Origin: JBMYRH01 sp049602155
GTDB lineage: Bacteria; Myxococcota_A; UBA9042; PHBI01; JBMYRH01
Direction of reading: 5' to 3'
Assembly (NCBI GenBank): GCA_049602155.1
Contig: JBMYRH010000007.1
Location: 1-64,000, forward strand
DNA length: 64,000 nucleotides
In this document: positions 50,833-59,249 of the stretch, one piece after another
Numbering within the stretch: position 1 is the first letter of the stretch
Layout: every line of letters starts with the position of its first letter
Notes under the pieces: model-generated
Told to the model about the DNA's origin: nothing
The model's input: only the letters and a program-made list of their open reading frames with translations
Databases searched by the model: none
Position numbers and translations under genes: made by a program

Positions 50833-51713
50833 TCTGTCTCTCCTGCAGGGGGGCTATCAGAGGAAAGCTCGCCACCGCTTCGTGTCGGGTCGTGCTTCCG
50901 GGTGCTCATCGCCTTGAAGTACGCGATGAGCTCGTCAAGCTCCGCGTTCGTGAGGTCTAGGTTCGCCGGCATCCCGCCGTAGCGAAACGTCGCCGGGTTC
51001 CGAATATAGGCCCGGATTTGTGCCTCCGGTCGGTACTCGATGATGCTCTGTGGGATATTTAATTCAGGGCCTACGGATCCGCCCTCTTGGTTCATCGCGT
51101 GGCATTTCACGCATCGCCTTTTGAAGGTCTGAAACCCGCGCATTGCGGGGGACCCCTCGGGCTCTCCGGTCGGGATCGTGTGCGGGAAGAGCGCCGCAAA
51201 CGGAGCTATCTCTATCTCCGCCAGCTGCCAAGGCCGTGGATAGTCCTTGAGCACCTGCTGCGCGGGCCCCCGCCACACGAGGTACAACGGTCCCGGGTGA
51301 GCTTTCTGCGTCCCTATCGGCTCCCACTCCGGCACCTCGACATCGGCATACGCGATATAGGCGCCCGCCTCCAGAAGCCGAACGCCAGAGATCGGCACCG
51401 TGTAGCCGTCCACCGCCCTCAAGACAAAGTCGACCTCCGCGAGCTCGGCGATGGGGCGCTTGAACCCCGCCTCTAGGACAGGGTGAAGCGGCACAGTGCG
51501 CCAGGTCTTCTCGCGCTCGTAGTAGGGGTCAAACGCTCGCCATTCCTCCGCGCCGGCCGCGCTGATCAGCTTGGCCAAAGAGAGCGTCCGGAGTGCCTCT
51601 CCTTGCTCGACAAAGCTCAAAGTGGCACCTGACTCGGGCTTGGGCTCACCCTTGCACCCTGGCCCGACGAAGAGCCACGCGACGCACATGAGGGTCGTCA
51701 GGCTCTGCTTCAC
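50829..51713 (-). CDS. c-type cytochrome lipoprotein
   Basis: 294 residues. The lipoprotein signal ends WLFVGPGC (C20). The N-terminal half (about 28-165) looks like a molybdopterin-oxidoreductase-type beta domain with LRTLSLAKLISAAGAEE and VLRAVDGYTVPISGVRLLEAGAYIAYAD. The C-terminal half is a mono-haem class I cytochrome c: haem motif CVKCH near residue 199 and distal Met in RYGGMPANLD near 246. It should carry electrons on the periplasmic or outer face. It overlaps its neighbours by 4 bases at both ends (membrane protein upstream, SIS protein downstream), so all three are co-translated. Confidence 0.87.
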   Translation of the reverse strand: MKQSLTTLMCVAWLFVGPGCKGEPKPESGATLSFVEQGEALRTLSLAKLISAAGAEEWRAFDPYYEREKTWRTVPLHPVLEAGFKRPIAELAEVDFVLRAVDGYTVPISGVRLLEAGAYIAYADVEVPEWEPIGTQKAHPGPLYLVWRGPAQQVLKDYPRPWQLAEIEIAPFAALFPHTIPTGEPEGSPAMRGFQTFKRRCVKCHAMNQEGGSVGPELNIPQSIIEYRPEAQIRAYIRNPATFRYGGMPANLDLTNAELDELIAYFKAMSTRKHDPTRSGGELSSDSPPAGETD

Positions 51714-52402
51714 TCGGACTCCAGTCGAGGCGCACGGGACAACACGAAGGGCAGGAAGAGTGCGTAGTAGAGGGCGTTGGGGATGAGACGGAAGGCATAG
51801 CCGACGTCACCGAAGTTCAAGATAACGACGTCAGCGTAGGCCCACAGCGCGTATTGAGCGGCCTCGAACCAGGTCACCCCGAGCACGAAGCGACGCACCG
51901 GTGCAGAGACCCCTTTGAGCCGCTTGGGGAGCACCACGACACCCAAGAAGAGCGCGAGGCCCAGGAACATCAGCTCGTAGACCAAGAAGATCCAACGCGC
52001 AGAGGCGAAGAGCTCGGGGAAGACTCGCGTCCCCACACCGCTGATGATCGGGATCAACAGCGCCCACCCCATTGCGCGGAGCCATGGCGATGCACCTCCC
52101 CTCGGCGCTCCCCCGGTCGCATAGCGCTCTACGAGCACGAAATAGCGCCAATCTCCCAGGATCACGAAGACGATAGCGACGTTCTGTGCGAGGTCCCCAT
52201 CACCCAATGGGGTCCAGCCCCCAGTGCACCATGCATCGAGCGCGATCTCTGCTGCGAAGACCCATAAAAAGAGCCGGATGAAGGGGTCTTGAAACCGAAT
52301 CGGCGACCCGTGCAATCCACGCAGCACAGCGCACACCAAGATGACCGACACCCAACACCAGAGTGGGTGATGCAGCGCACCGAAATAAAAGCTCTCAAAC
52401 AC
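51710..52402 (-). CDS. Polytopic membrane protein of unknown function
   Basis: About 230 residues. I prefer the GTG at 52402, which has GGGAGGT 8 bases upstream; an ATG at 52441 has no such site. About six or seven membrane helices are visible (for example HPLWCWVSVILVCAVLRG, FLWVFAAEIALDAWC, WIFLVYELMFLGLALFLGVVVL). Trp, His and Tyr residues lie near helix ends, but no known haem-binding pattern was recognised. It overlaps the cytochrome gene by 4 bases, which suggests a membrane partner for that cytochrome, perhaps a quinone-linked anchor (inference). Confidence 0.72.
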   Translation of the reverse strand: MFESFYFGALHHPLWCWVSVILVCAVLRGLHGSPIRFQDPFIRLFLWVFAAEIALDAWCTGGWTPLGDGDLAQNVAIVFVILGDWRYFVLVERYATGGAPRGGASPWLRAMGWALLIPIISGVGTRVFPELFASARWIFLVYELMFLGLALFLGVVVLPKRLKGVSAPVRRFVLGVTWFEAAQYALWAYADVVILNFGDVGYAFRLIPNALYYALFLPFVLSRAPRLESE

Positions 52403-52585
52403 CGAAGGTGACCTCCCATCCGGGGACGGAACTTGGAGCATAGGGGCTTTAGGCGGTGGTGTCGACGCGCCGGACGCGGCGAAGGAGCAGCGACCTCGGT
52501 ATCAGGCAAAGTGCACTTCCGGATCGCATCTCAACACGATTTTGGGCACACTGAAGCCCAGCGTCACTTAGAAGAGGGGGTTCCG
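52403..52585. promoter_or_regulatory. Divergent intergenic region: membrane-cytochrome unit and Cys-rich lectin gene
   Basis: The gap of about 180 bases separates divergent genes and should hold both promoters. I see no clear -35/-10 pair. The plus-strand gene has AGAGGGGG 5 bases before its TTG start. Confidence 0.3.
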
Positions 52586-55321
52586 TTGAAGATCACGAGG
52601 CGCACACTCATTCTCCACGGGCTGTTCATTTCGCTCGCGCTCAGCATCGCCGCATGCTCGGGCAGCGGAATCAACGGCGACGACTTTCAAGGCAGTATCA
52701 CTGGTTCTGATGACGTCGCTGAGATGGATGACGCATCCATGAGTGACGTCGAGGGCACCCCCTCAGACGCCCCAGGGACCGAGCCTGACCCCTACCCTGC
52801 GCTCGACTGCTTGGTGGACACCTGCAGCGGCCAAGAGTGCCGCAACTCGTCCACCTGCGTCATCGGGCTCGTCTGCATGTCGGCCTGCACAGACGCCGCG
52901 TGTGCCGAGGCGTGTATCGCTGAATCGGACGAAGAGGATCAGGACACGCTCAATGGCCTGTTGACGTGCGCCGTCGACGAGGGCTGCTTCGGGGAGGTCG
53001 CCTCCGCGCCAGAGTGCGGCGACCTCGTGTGCGAGGAAGGAGAGGACGCAGAGAGCTGCCCTGCGGACTGTCAGGGGGCCGGCACCGGCTGCCTGGAGGA
53101 GCGCTGCGAGCTCGGCAACTGCCTCGATGTCACTGAGTGCGCGGAGGTCGTGACCTGCATGGGGGACTGCACCACTGCCGAGTGCGCTGAAGGCTGCATC
53201 GCTTTGGCCCCTCCACAAGCGGAGGCCATGCTCCAGGCCATCGTCGACTGCGGGGCCGAGGCCGAGTGCTTTGGCCCAGTCGGCCCTGGAACAACCGACC
53301 CTGAGTGCGGCGACGAGACCTGCGACGACTCTGAGACCTGCGAGAGCTGCGCCGCCGATTGTGGCGAGTGCTCAACCGAAGGGGGTGCATGCTGCGAACC
53401 TCACGACGGTGCGGGGTGCGCGAGCTCTGCGTGCAGTGCGAGCGTCTGTGAGGGCATCCCAAGCTGTTGCGAGGACAGCTGGACAGCCGCCTGTGCTGAG
53501 ATCGCGCTCGGGCTCTGTGACATTTGCGCCTCGAATCCAGTCGAGGACTGTGGCGACGGAGAGTGCCAAGACTCGGAGAGCGCGACATCCTGCCCACAGG
53601 ACTGTGATGAGGCACCACCGGCCAGCTGCATCGCAGATAACTGTGACTTGGGGCAGTGCCTAGCTTTCGACATCTGCGCAGAGGTCGTGACCTGCATGGA
53701 CGCGTGCACAAACACTGAGTGCGCGGAGGGCTGCCTCGACGACGCTCCCGGGGCTGTACTTGGGCTCTTGAACTCCGCCTTGAGCTGCGGCACAGAGGCC
53801 GGGTGCTTCGGAGACACCCCACCACCACCCACCGACGACTGCCTTGAGACGAGCTGTGACGCTGGCAACTGCGCCGATTTCCCGGAGTGCGCCGAGGCCC
53901 TTGAGTGCATGAGCGGGTGCACCACCGAGGGGTGCGCAACGGCGTGCATCGAGGCGACCCCGAGCATCTTCCAGCCCCCCCTAAGCAACCTGCTCTCCTG
54001 CGGCCTTGAGGCCGGCTGCTTCGGCGGCGGCTCGGTCTGCGGCGATGGATGGTGTGTGCCACCGGAGTCCGCAGAGAGCTGCCCAGAGGACTGCGAGGGC
54101 GGCCCGACGTGCGGCGACGGGACCTGTGGCGGCGGCGAGGGGTGCAACACCTGCCCTGATGACTGCGGTGAGTGTGACGGCCCGTGCTGCTCTCCTCACG
54201 ATGAGCAGGGCTGCGGTAACTCAGACTGCCAGGCTGCCGTCTGCGCCGTCGATCAAGGGTGCTGTTATGACAACTGGTCCTGGGAGTGCGCACAGCTGGC
54301 CGCCGGGGTCTGCCCCGCATGCAGCGACGGCGTGATCTGCGGCGATGGCGAATGTGCGCCCGCCGAGAACTCCTCCAACTGCCCGGCAGACTGCAGCGTC
54401 CCGGCGAACGACTTCCTCTCCTGCATGTATGAGGTCTGTGAGGAGGCGATGGACACGTGCTTCGATGACGGGGCCTGCTCCGACGCCTTCCCCTGCTTGG
54501 AGGACTGCGTGAATAACGGCGGTCAGGGATGCACCTCGACCTGCATGCCAGACCCCGAGAGCGACATCTTCTACGAGCTCGGCCTGTGCGGCGGTCAAAA
54601 TGGCTGCGGCAACATCTGCGGAGACGGCTCCTGTGGCCCAGGGGAGACCAATCAGAGCTGCCCCGAGGATTGCTCGGCGCCACCGCCAGAGCCCGAGGGT
54701 TGCTCCAATATTGGGGAGACCGACGACGGCGGACAGTTCTGGGTCTGTACCGATGAGGCGCCCTGGCAGGAGGCCCGGAACAGCTGCTTGGAGCTCGGGG
54801 GTGACTTGGCCTCAATTCGCTCCTCAGCCGAGAACCAGACGATCCAGAGCGGTCTCGTCAACACGGCGTGGATCGGCTTGAACGACCTCGAAGAGGAAGA
54901 CGACTTCCAGTGGAGCGATGGCGCTGATGTGACCTTCACGAACTGGAACGGCGGTGAGCCCAACGACTATGGCTCCGGCGAGGACTGCACCGAGGTCATC
55001 GCGTCCGTGGGCAACAACGTCTGGAATGACGCCAACTGCGACGCTCAACGGGACTACGTGTGTCGTGTCGGGGGAGACGATCCCGGCACAGACCCGGGCG
55101 GCCCCGAGCCCCCAGATCCGGGCGGCGGCGACAGCTGCGTCACCGATAATTGTGAGGTTGGCTGGCAATGTAGCTGGGGTGGTTGCGAGGAGGCGATCGC
55201 CTGTGTCGCCAACTGTGACAGCGCCGAGTGCGCCGCAGGGTGCGTAGAGGACGCTGCCTTCTGGCAAAAGGGTGCCATTGAAGGCCTCGCTGAGTGTGCG
55301 GCCGCATCGGGGTGCTTCTAG
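52586..55321 (+). CDS. Cys-rich C-type-lectin lipoprotein
   Basis: 911 residues from the TTG at 52586, which has AGAGGGGG 5 bases upstream and starts the lipoprotein signal KITRRTLILHGLFISLALSIAAC. Residues about 65-690 alternate two Cys-rich modules: a helical type with CAEVVTCMxxC..ECAEGC and a CGDGxC....SCPxDC type (like disulfide-rich DUF4215-family stalks), plus CCEPHDGAGC-like units. A C-type lectin domain spans about 705-830, with GDLASIRSSAENQTIQS, WIGLNDLEEEDDFQWSDG, the EPN calcium/mannose-type motif near 790 and WND near 812. One last Cys module ends the protein. It is probably a calcium-dependent sugar-binding surface protein. Confidence 0.87.
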   Translation: MKITRRTLILHGLFISLALSIAACSGSGINGDDFQGSITGSDDVAEMDDASMSDVEGTPSDAPGTEPDPYPALDCLVDTCSGQECRNSSTCVIGLVCMSACTDAACAEACIAESDEEDQDTLNGLLTCAVDEGCFGEVASAPECGDLVCEEGEDAESCPADCQGAGTGCLEERCELGNCLDVTECAEVVTCMGDCTTAECAEGCIALAPPQAEAMLQAIVDCGAEAECFGPVGPGTTDPECGDETCDDSETCESCAADCGECSTEGGACCEPHDGAGCASSACSASVCEGIPSCCEDSWTAACAEIALGLCDICASNPVEDCGDGECQDSESATSCPQDCDEAPPASCIADNCDLGQCLAFDICAEVVTCMDACTNTECAEGCLDDAPGAVLGLLNSALSCGTEAGCFGDTPPPPTDDCLETSCDAGNCADFPECAEALECMSGCTTEGCATACIEATPSIFQPPLSNLLSCGLEAGCFGGGSVCGDGWCVPPESAESCPEDCEGGPTCGDGTCGGGEGCNTCPDDCGECDGPCCSPHDEQGCGNSDCQAAVCAVDQGCCYDNWSWECAQLAAGVCPACSDGVICGDGECAPAENSSNCPADCSVPANDFLSCMYEVCEEAMDTCFDDGACSDAFPCLEDCVNNGGQGCTSTCMPDPESDIFYELGLCGGQNGCGNICGDGSCGPGETNQSCPEDCSAPPPEPEGCSNIGETDDGGQFWVCTDEAPWQEARNSCLELGGDLASIRSSAENQTIQSGLVNTAWIGLNDLEEEDDFQWSDGADVTFTNWNGGEPNDYGSGEDCTEVIASVGNNVWNDANCDAQRDYVCRVGGDDPGTDPGGPEPPDPGGGDSCVTDNCEVGWQCSWGGCEEAIACVANCDSAECAAGCVEDAAFWQKGAIEGLAECAAASGCF

Positions 55322-55346
55322 TGCCCCTTGGGAGTAGACTCCACGG

Positions 55347-55877
55347 GTGACCCTCTCTCGACGACATCTCATTCAACGCGGCCTCGCCGGCGGCCTCTTA
55401 TTGGCAGCCGGAGGGGTCGGGTTAACGCTACAGAACAGCGTACTGCGACAGCCTAGCGGTCCGTTACTGGCATTGACTGAGCTTGAGTTCTCGGTGCTGT
55501 CCTTCGCGGCAGACCGCATCACACCGGGCACAGACACGGTGCCAAGCGCCAGCGGGCTCGGTGTCCCCGAACTCATCGACACCTTGCTCGCGAGGATGCA
55601 CCCCGTCGAATTGGCCGACTTCAAGAAGGTGCTCAACACCCTTGAGAACGCGGCCATCGGGCTCTTGCTCGACGCCCGCCCGGTCCCGTTTACATCCGCC
55701 GCGCCAGAGACACAGTCTCGTGCACTGGCCAGCTGGAGAGACAGCAGTCTGACGTTGCGGCGCACCGGCTACAGGGCCCTCCATAAGGTCTGCACCAGCG
55801 CCTACTGGGGGATGCCGGAGACCTTCCCCTTGAGCGGATATCCAGGGCCTCCAAATTTCAGCCGGGGCAACCGATGA
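55347..55877 (+). CDS. Gluconate 2-dehydrogenase subunit 3-like protein
   Basis: 176 residues, GTG start. An Arg-rich Tat-like signal (SRRHLIQRGLAGGLLLAAGGVGLTL) is followed by a helical domain with ALTELEFSVLSFAADRITPGTDTVPSASGLGVPELIDTLLARM, which matches Gluconate_2-dh3 family proteins. These are small subunits that chaperone or dock GMC-type flavoprotein dehydrogenases at the membrane. Its stop overlaps the GMC oxidoreductase ATG by 4 bases, confirming the pairing. If the signal is Tat, the two subunits may be exported as a folded complex. Confidence 0.88.
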   Translation: MTLSRRHLIQRGLAGGLLLAAGGVGLTLQNSVLRQPSGPLLALTELEFSVLSFAADRITPGTDTVPSASGLGVPELIDTLLARMHPVELADFKKVLNTLENAAIGLLLDARPVPFTSAAPETQSRALASWRDSSLTLRRTGYRALHKVCTSAYWGMPETFPLSGYPGPPNFSRGNR

Positions 55878-57418
55878 GCGGTCGAATCATCCCTGGCGCG
55901 GAGCTGTCCGGTCACACAACCGTGACCTGCGATGTCTGCGTCATCGGCTCCGGTGCGGGGGGCGCTGTGCTGGCTGAGGGACTCGTCGCACGCGGGCTCG
56001 ATGTCGTCATGCTCGAGGCGGGACCCCACCATACGCGTGACGACTTCATCCCGCTCGATGAACGCTGGGCCCTCTCAAGGCTCTATCAGGACAGCGGTGG
56101 ACGAGCGACAGCAGACCAAGCGATCACCGTGCTCCAAGGGCGCACCGTCGGCGGCTCCACGACAGTGAATTGGACCACGTGTTTTCGTACACCTGAGCGT
56201 ATCCTTACCCACTGGGCGGAGCACCACGGGGTAGAAGGCTACAGCTCGGAGGACCTACGCCCCCACTTCGAAGCGGTGGAAGCGCGCCTAAACATCAAGC
56301 CTTGGCCCTCGACCAACGCCAACGAGAACAACCGGAAGCTACTCGAAGGGTGCGAGAAGCTGGGTTGGAAGGCTGAACCGCTGCGCCGCAACGTCGATGG
56401 CTGTGCCGATTCGGGCTACTGCGGGCTCGGGTGCCCAGTCGACGCCAAGCAGGCCATGGGGATCACCTACATCCCCGACGCCGTGAAGGGCGGGATGCGC
56501 TTGTACTGCGATGTAGAGGCCACCCGACTCGATGTCGACGGAGACAGGGTCCGACGGGTAGAGGCGCGCGCGCTCAATCGTGAGACTAACCGCGCGTCAG
56601 GTGCCACCCTCGAAGTGAAAGCCAAGCTGACAGTCGTGAGCGGAGGGGCGATCAACAGCCCAGCGCTGCTGCTGCGGAGCGGTCTCGGAGACGATGGCCC
56701 TGTGGGACAGCGCACATTCCTGCACCCAGTAGTCACGCTCGCGGCGCGTTACCCTGAAGAGGTCGAGGGCTTCTTTGGCGCGCCCCAATCGATCGGCTCT
56801 CACCAGTTCATCGACCGCGGACCCGAGAAGATCGGCTTCTTCCTCGAGGTCCCGCCCCTTCAACCTGTGCTCGCGAGCGGAGGGGTCAGCGCGATGGGCA
56901 TCGACCAGGCCGCCTTCATGCGCGAACTCCCGTTCATGGGGGTCCTCATCGCCCTCCACGTAGACGGCCTGCTGCCCGGCGATGACGGCGGCACAGTGAC
57001 CCTCCGCGAGCAGGGCCGCGTGAAGCTCGACTACCCCATCCGCCCGGCCCTCGCTGAGGGGTTCCGTGCGTCCCATGAGGTGATGGCGCGGATCGCGCTG
57101 GCCGCTGGAGCGCAGTCGGTGAACTCGACGCATCACCCCTTGGTGACCGTGCGCAGCGAGGGCGACTTGCCGTTGTTGCAGAGCGCCCGATACGGCGCCC
57201 TCGAGCACGCGATCTTCTCTGCACATCAGATGGGGGGGTGCGCGATGGGCTCGGATCCGAAGACCTCTGTCGTCCGCTCCGACCTGAGACATCACCGCCT
57301 CGCGAACCTCTTCATCGTCGACGGCTCGGTGTTACCTACGGCGCTCGGCGTCAACCCGTCAGAGACGATCTACGCCATCGCACATCGCGCCCGTGAGGCG
57401 GTCGCAGCGGCGCTCTAA
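55874..57418 (+). CDS. GMC-family FAD-dependent oxidoreductase
   Basis: 514 residues. The Rossmann FAD motif is VCVIGSGAGGAVLAEGL near residue 22, with VVMLEAG after it. The GMC signature GRTVGGSTTVNWTTCFR lies near 92. Near the C-terminus are HQMGGCAMGSDP and VDGSVLPTALGVNPSETIYAIAHR, the region holding the catalytic His/Asn pair. It has no signal of its own, so it probably hitch-hikes with the subunit-3 partner. The substrate could be an alcohol, sugar or sterol. No cytochrome c subunit is encoded directly next to it. Confidence 0.93.
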   Translation: MSGRIIPGAELSGHTTVTCDVCVIGSGAGGAVLAEGLVARGLDVVMLEAGPHHTRDDFIPLDERWALSRLYQDSGGRATADQAITVLQGRTVGGSTTVNWTTCFRTPERILTHWAEHHGVEGYSSEDLRPHFEAVEARLNIKPWPSTNANENNRKLLEGCEKLGWKAEPLRRNVDGCADSGYCGLGCPVDAKQAMGITYIPDAVKGGMRLYCDVEATRLDVDGDRVRRVEARALNRETNRASGATLEVKAKLTVVSGGAINSPALLLRSGLGDDGPVGQRTFLHPVVTLAARYPEEVEGFFGAPQSIGSHQFIDRGPEKIGFFLEVPPLQPVLASGGVSAMGIDQAAFMRELPFMGVLIALHVDGLLPGDDGGTVTLREQGRVKLDYPIRPALAEGFRASHEVMARIALAAGAQSVNSTHHPLVTVRSEGDLPLLQSARYGALEHAIFSAHQMGGCAMGSDPKTSVVRSDLRHHRLANLFIVDGSVLPTALGVNPSETIYAIAHRAREAVAAAL

Positions 57419-57437
57419 ATCCCTCGGCGCACACCCT

Positions 57438-57453
57438 CGAGTCACCTGACTCG
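57438..57453. terminator. Hairpin between the GMC gene and the DUF4096 gene
   Basis: CGAGTCA-CC-TGACTCG is a 7-bp inverted repeat with a 2-base spacer in the 48-base convergent gap. It could end transcription from both sides. No T-run is seen. Confidence 0.35.
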
Positions 57454-57466
57454 CCCCGCTTCGGTG

Positions 57467-57949
57467 CTAAAGGCCCCAGCTGAGGTCCAGGCCTTCGTTA
57501 GAGACCATCACCGCCGCGACGCCGCCATCTCCGTAGTAGCCATCGACGAGCGCATCGATGGCCTCCTCTAAGGCCTCCGGCTCGGTCCAAATCTCTCGTC
57601 CCTCGAGGACCGCGGTTTGCCGCGCTCTTGGGTTCTGAGCGACATGGCGCTCAAGCGCCTCGCGACGCTCTGTCTCTAGCGCCGCGCAATACGTTCGCCA
57701 GACCCGCGCCCACACCCCGGATTCACTCCAGTCACGATATCGACGCCACGCCGTGACATAGCTGCCGAGTTCCCGAGGCAGGTCGCACCACCGAATCTCC
57801 GCGCTGAGGACGTACACAATCGCAATGACCGTGCGTCGGTCGTTTGCGCGCGGTCGACCAGTGCGCGCCGCTTTGGGGAGGTGCACTGCGATCCGCTCCC
57901 AAAGCAGGTCATCGAGGGGGAATGTTACGTCGGCAGAACACATTGTCAT
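57467..57949 (-). CDS. Orphan DUF4096 (IS5-type transposase N-terminal) protein
   Basis: 160 residues, ATG start. Residues about 8-90 match DUF4096, the helix-turn-helix of IS5-family transposases: PLDDLLWERIAVHLPK, GRPRANDRRTVIAIVYVLSAEIRWCDLPRELG, and a VTAWRRYRDWSESGVWARVW segment. The catalytic DDE domain is missing. Instead the last 70 residues are helical and acidic (ETERREALERHVAQNP, EPEALEEAIDALVDGYYGDGG) and end at a normal stop. No flanking inverted repeats or target duplication were noticed. It is either a decayed insertion sequence whose frame ran into other DNA, or a captured DNA-binding protein. Confidence 0.7.
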   Translation of the reverse strand: MTMCSADVTFPLDDLLWERIAVHLPKAARTGRPRANDRRTVIAIVYVLSAEIRWCDLPRELGSYVTAWRRYRDWSESGVWARVWRTYCAALETERREALERHVAQNPRARQTAVLEGREIWTEPEALEEAIDALVDGYYGDGGVAAVMVSNEGLDLSWGL

Positions 57950-58089
57950 GCATCAACGTTCGATCCGTCCGCACGACTCGGCAAGAATTCCGCCCTCCTG
58001 GTGGTGACGGCCTCACCGGACATCCATTGACCCGAAGCCGCTGCCCGCGGACACTCCCAGTGTCGGCCTCAACCTCAGGAGCCACACCC

Positions 58090-58716
58090 ATGACCTTCCC
58101 CGTTCGATTGACATGCTCACTCCTCGTCGCAGCACTCTCGATGGCGGGCTGCGACAGCGCCGGCAGCGATTCAGGTGTCGATGAGGTCGATCCGGTCGTG
58201 GCCGCGCGGGCCGGTGATCTGTCTCTGACTCAGGCCATCGAGGTGGAGACCGAGACCCTCGTCGCCGACCTCGACGAGGAGACCTTCTCAGACTTCTGCG
58301 CGATCGCGCTGAGCACCCTCACGCGCATGGGCTCGCTTCGTGATGCCCCGAAATACAGCTGCACCGGAGAGGGGCTCTACGCCCGCTTCAGTCCCGGCGC
58401 GGACAACGAGCTCGCGACCTGTGAGACCGCCCGAGACGCATGCCTGGAGAGCTCCGAGCCCCACTCCCCATCGCCCCCGGTGACCTGCGACGAGGCCTCC
58501 CTTCAGCAGGCCGACACATGCCTCATCACGATCGCGCAGTACGAAGCCTGCATCACGGGCCTCGACCAGATCTTTGCCATGATCGACACGACCCTGAGCT
58601 GCGACATCACCCTCGAGCAAGCCTTGGAATTCCAATCCCTCTACAACTCGCCGTCACCTGAGGTGTGCGATCCCGTCGCTGAGGGCTGTCCGCTGCTCGC
58701 AGACGTCTTGCCCTAA
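58090..58716 (+). CDS. Small Cys-containing lipoprotein
   Basis: 208 residues. The ATG at 58090 has AGGAG 8 bases upstream. The lipoprotein signal ends LSMAGC (C about 20), then an acidic linker (SGVDEVDPV). The mature part carries about a dozen cysteines (FCAIALSTLT, TCETARDACLES, TCDEASLQQADTC, LSCDITLEQAL) in a mostly helical pattern that repeats roughly every 25-35 residues. No family is recognised. It stands alone on the plus strand, with a convergent lipoprotein gene 11 bases beyond its end. Confidence 0.75.
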   Translation: MTFPVRLTCSLLVAALSMAGCDSAGSDSGVDEVDPVVAARAGDLSLTQAIEVETETLVADLDEETFSDFCAIALSTLTRMGSLRDAPKYSCTGEGLYARFSPGADNELATCETARDACLESSEPHSPSPPVTCDEASLQQADTCLITIAQYEACITGLDQIFAMIDTTLSCDITLEQALEFQSLYNSPSPEVCDPVAEGCPLLADVLP

Positions 58717-58727
58717 GACCGAGCCTA

Positions 58728-59249
58728 TCAATCCAAGCCGCCCGATAGAACAACCGTGAGCTCCAACATCATCTCCACGCCCGCGGCGTCACTGAGCGCC
58801 ACGGAGATGTCGGCCTCATACGTCGACAAGCTTGGATCGGCGACGATCAGCCAGATGTCGTAAATATAGTCACGGTCGTCGAGCTCCCGGTCGAGCTCTT
58901 GCTCCACGAGCTGAAGCTCGCCGAGCTGCGAACCTGCCGCCTCGATCCCCACGACGAGGTCCACAGGCCCCTCTAACACCTGGTCGCTCCGGACAGCGAG
59001 GACCACCATCCATGACCCCTGATGGCCCAGGACGATCGGGAGCGCGCTCCCGTCCTCTAAGGCGACAAAGTCAGCAGGCTGACGTTTCCACTGCACATGG
59101 GTGCCCAGCACGACCTCAGGCTCACTCGTGCTGTCTGAGTCGCCGACAGCGTCCATGTCTGGTCCAGGAGGCCCCTCAGGGCAACCGACGAGGCACAGCG
59201 GAGCACAGAGGAGCAGCCATATCAGCGAGCGCCCCCTCGCGGACCTCAT
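58728..59249 (-). CDS. Lipoprotein of unknown function
   Basis: 173 residues. The ATG at 59249 overlaps the upstream gene's stop by 4 bases (ATGA), and a lipoprotein signal (SLIWLLLCAPLCLVGC) follows directly. A short linker with PPGPDMDAVGDSDST leads to a beta-rich domain of about 120 residues (TWVQ-like strands GTHVQWKRQPADFVALEDGS, SWMVVLAVRSD, IYDIWLIVADPSLSTYEADISVAL). No known domain is recognised. Translational coupling to the large FG-GAP/ASPIC protein suggests they work together at the cell surface. Confidence 0.78.
   Translation of the reverse strand: MRSARGRSLIWLLLCAPLCLVGCPEGPPGPDMDAVGDSDSTSEPEVVLGTHVQWKRQPADFVALEDGSALPIVLGHQGSWMVVLAVRSDQVLEGPVDLVVGIEAAGSQLGELQLVEQELDRELDDRDYIYDIWLIVADPSLSTYEADISVALSDAAGVEMMLELTVVLSGGLD

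Noticed and set aside
53130..54815. 561-codon minus-strand open frame
   Set aside because: It is antisense to the Cys-rich lectin gene, and its product is almost entirely Arg/Ser/Pro, as expected from the opposite strand of TGC-rich repeats.
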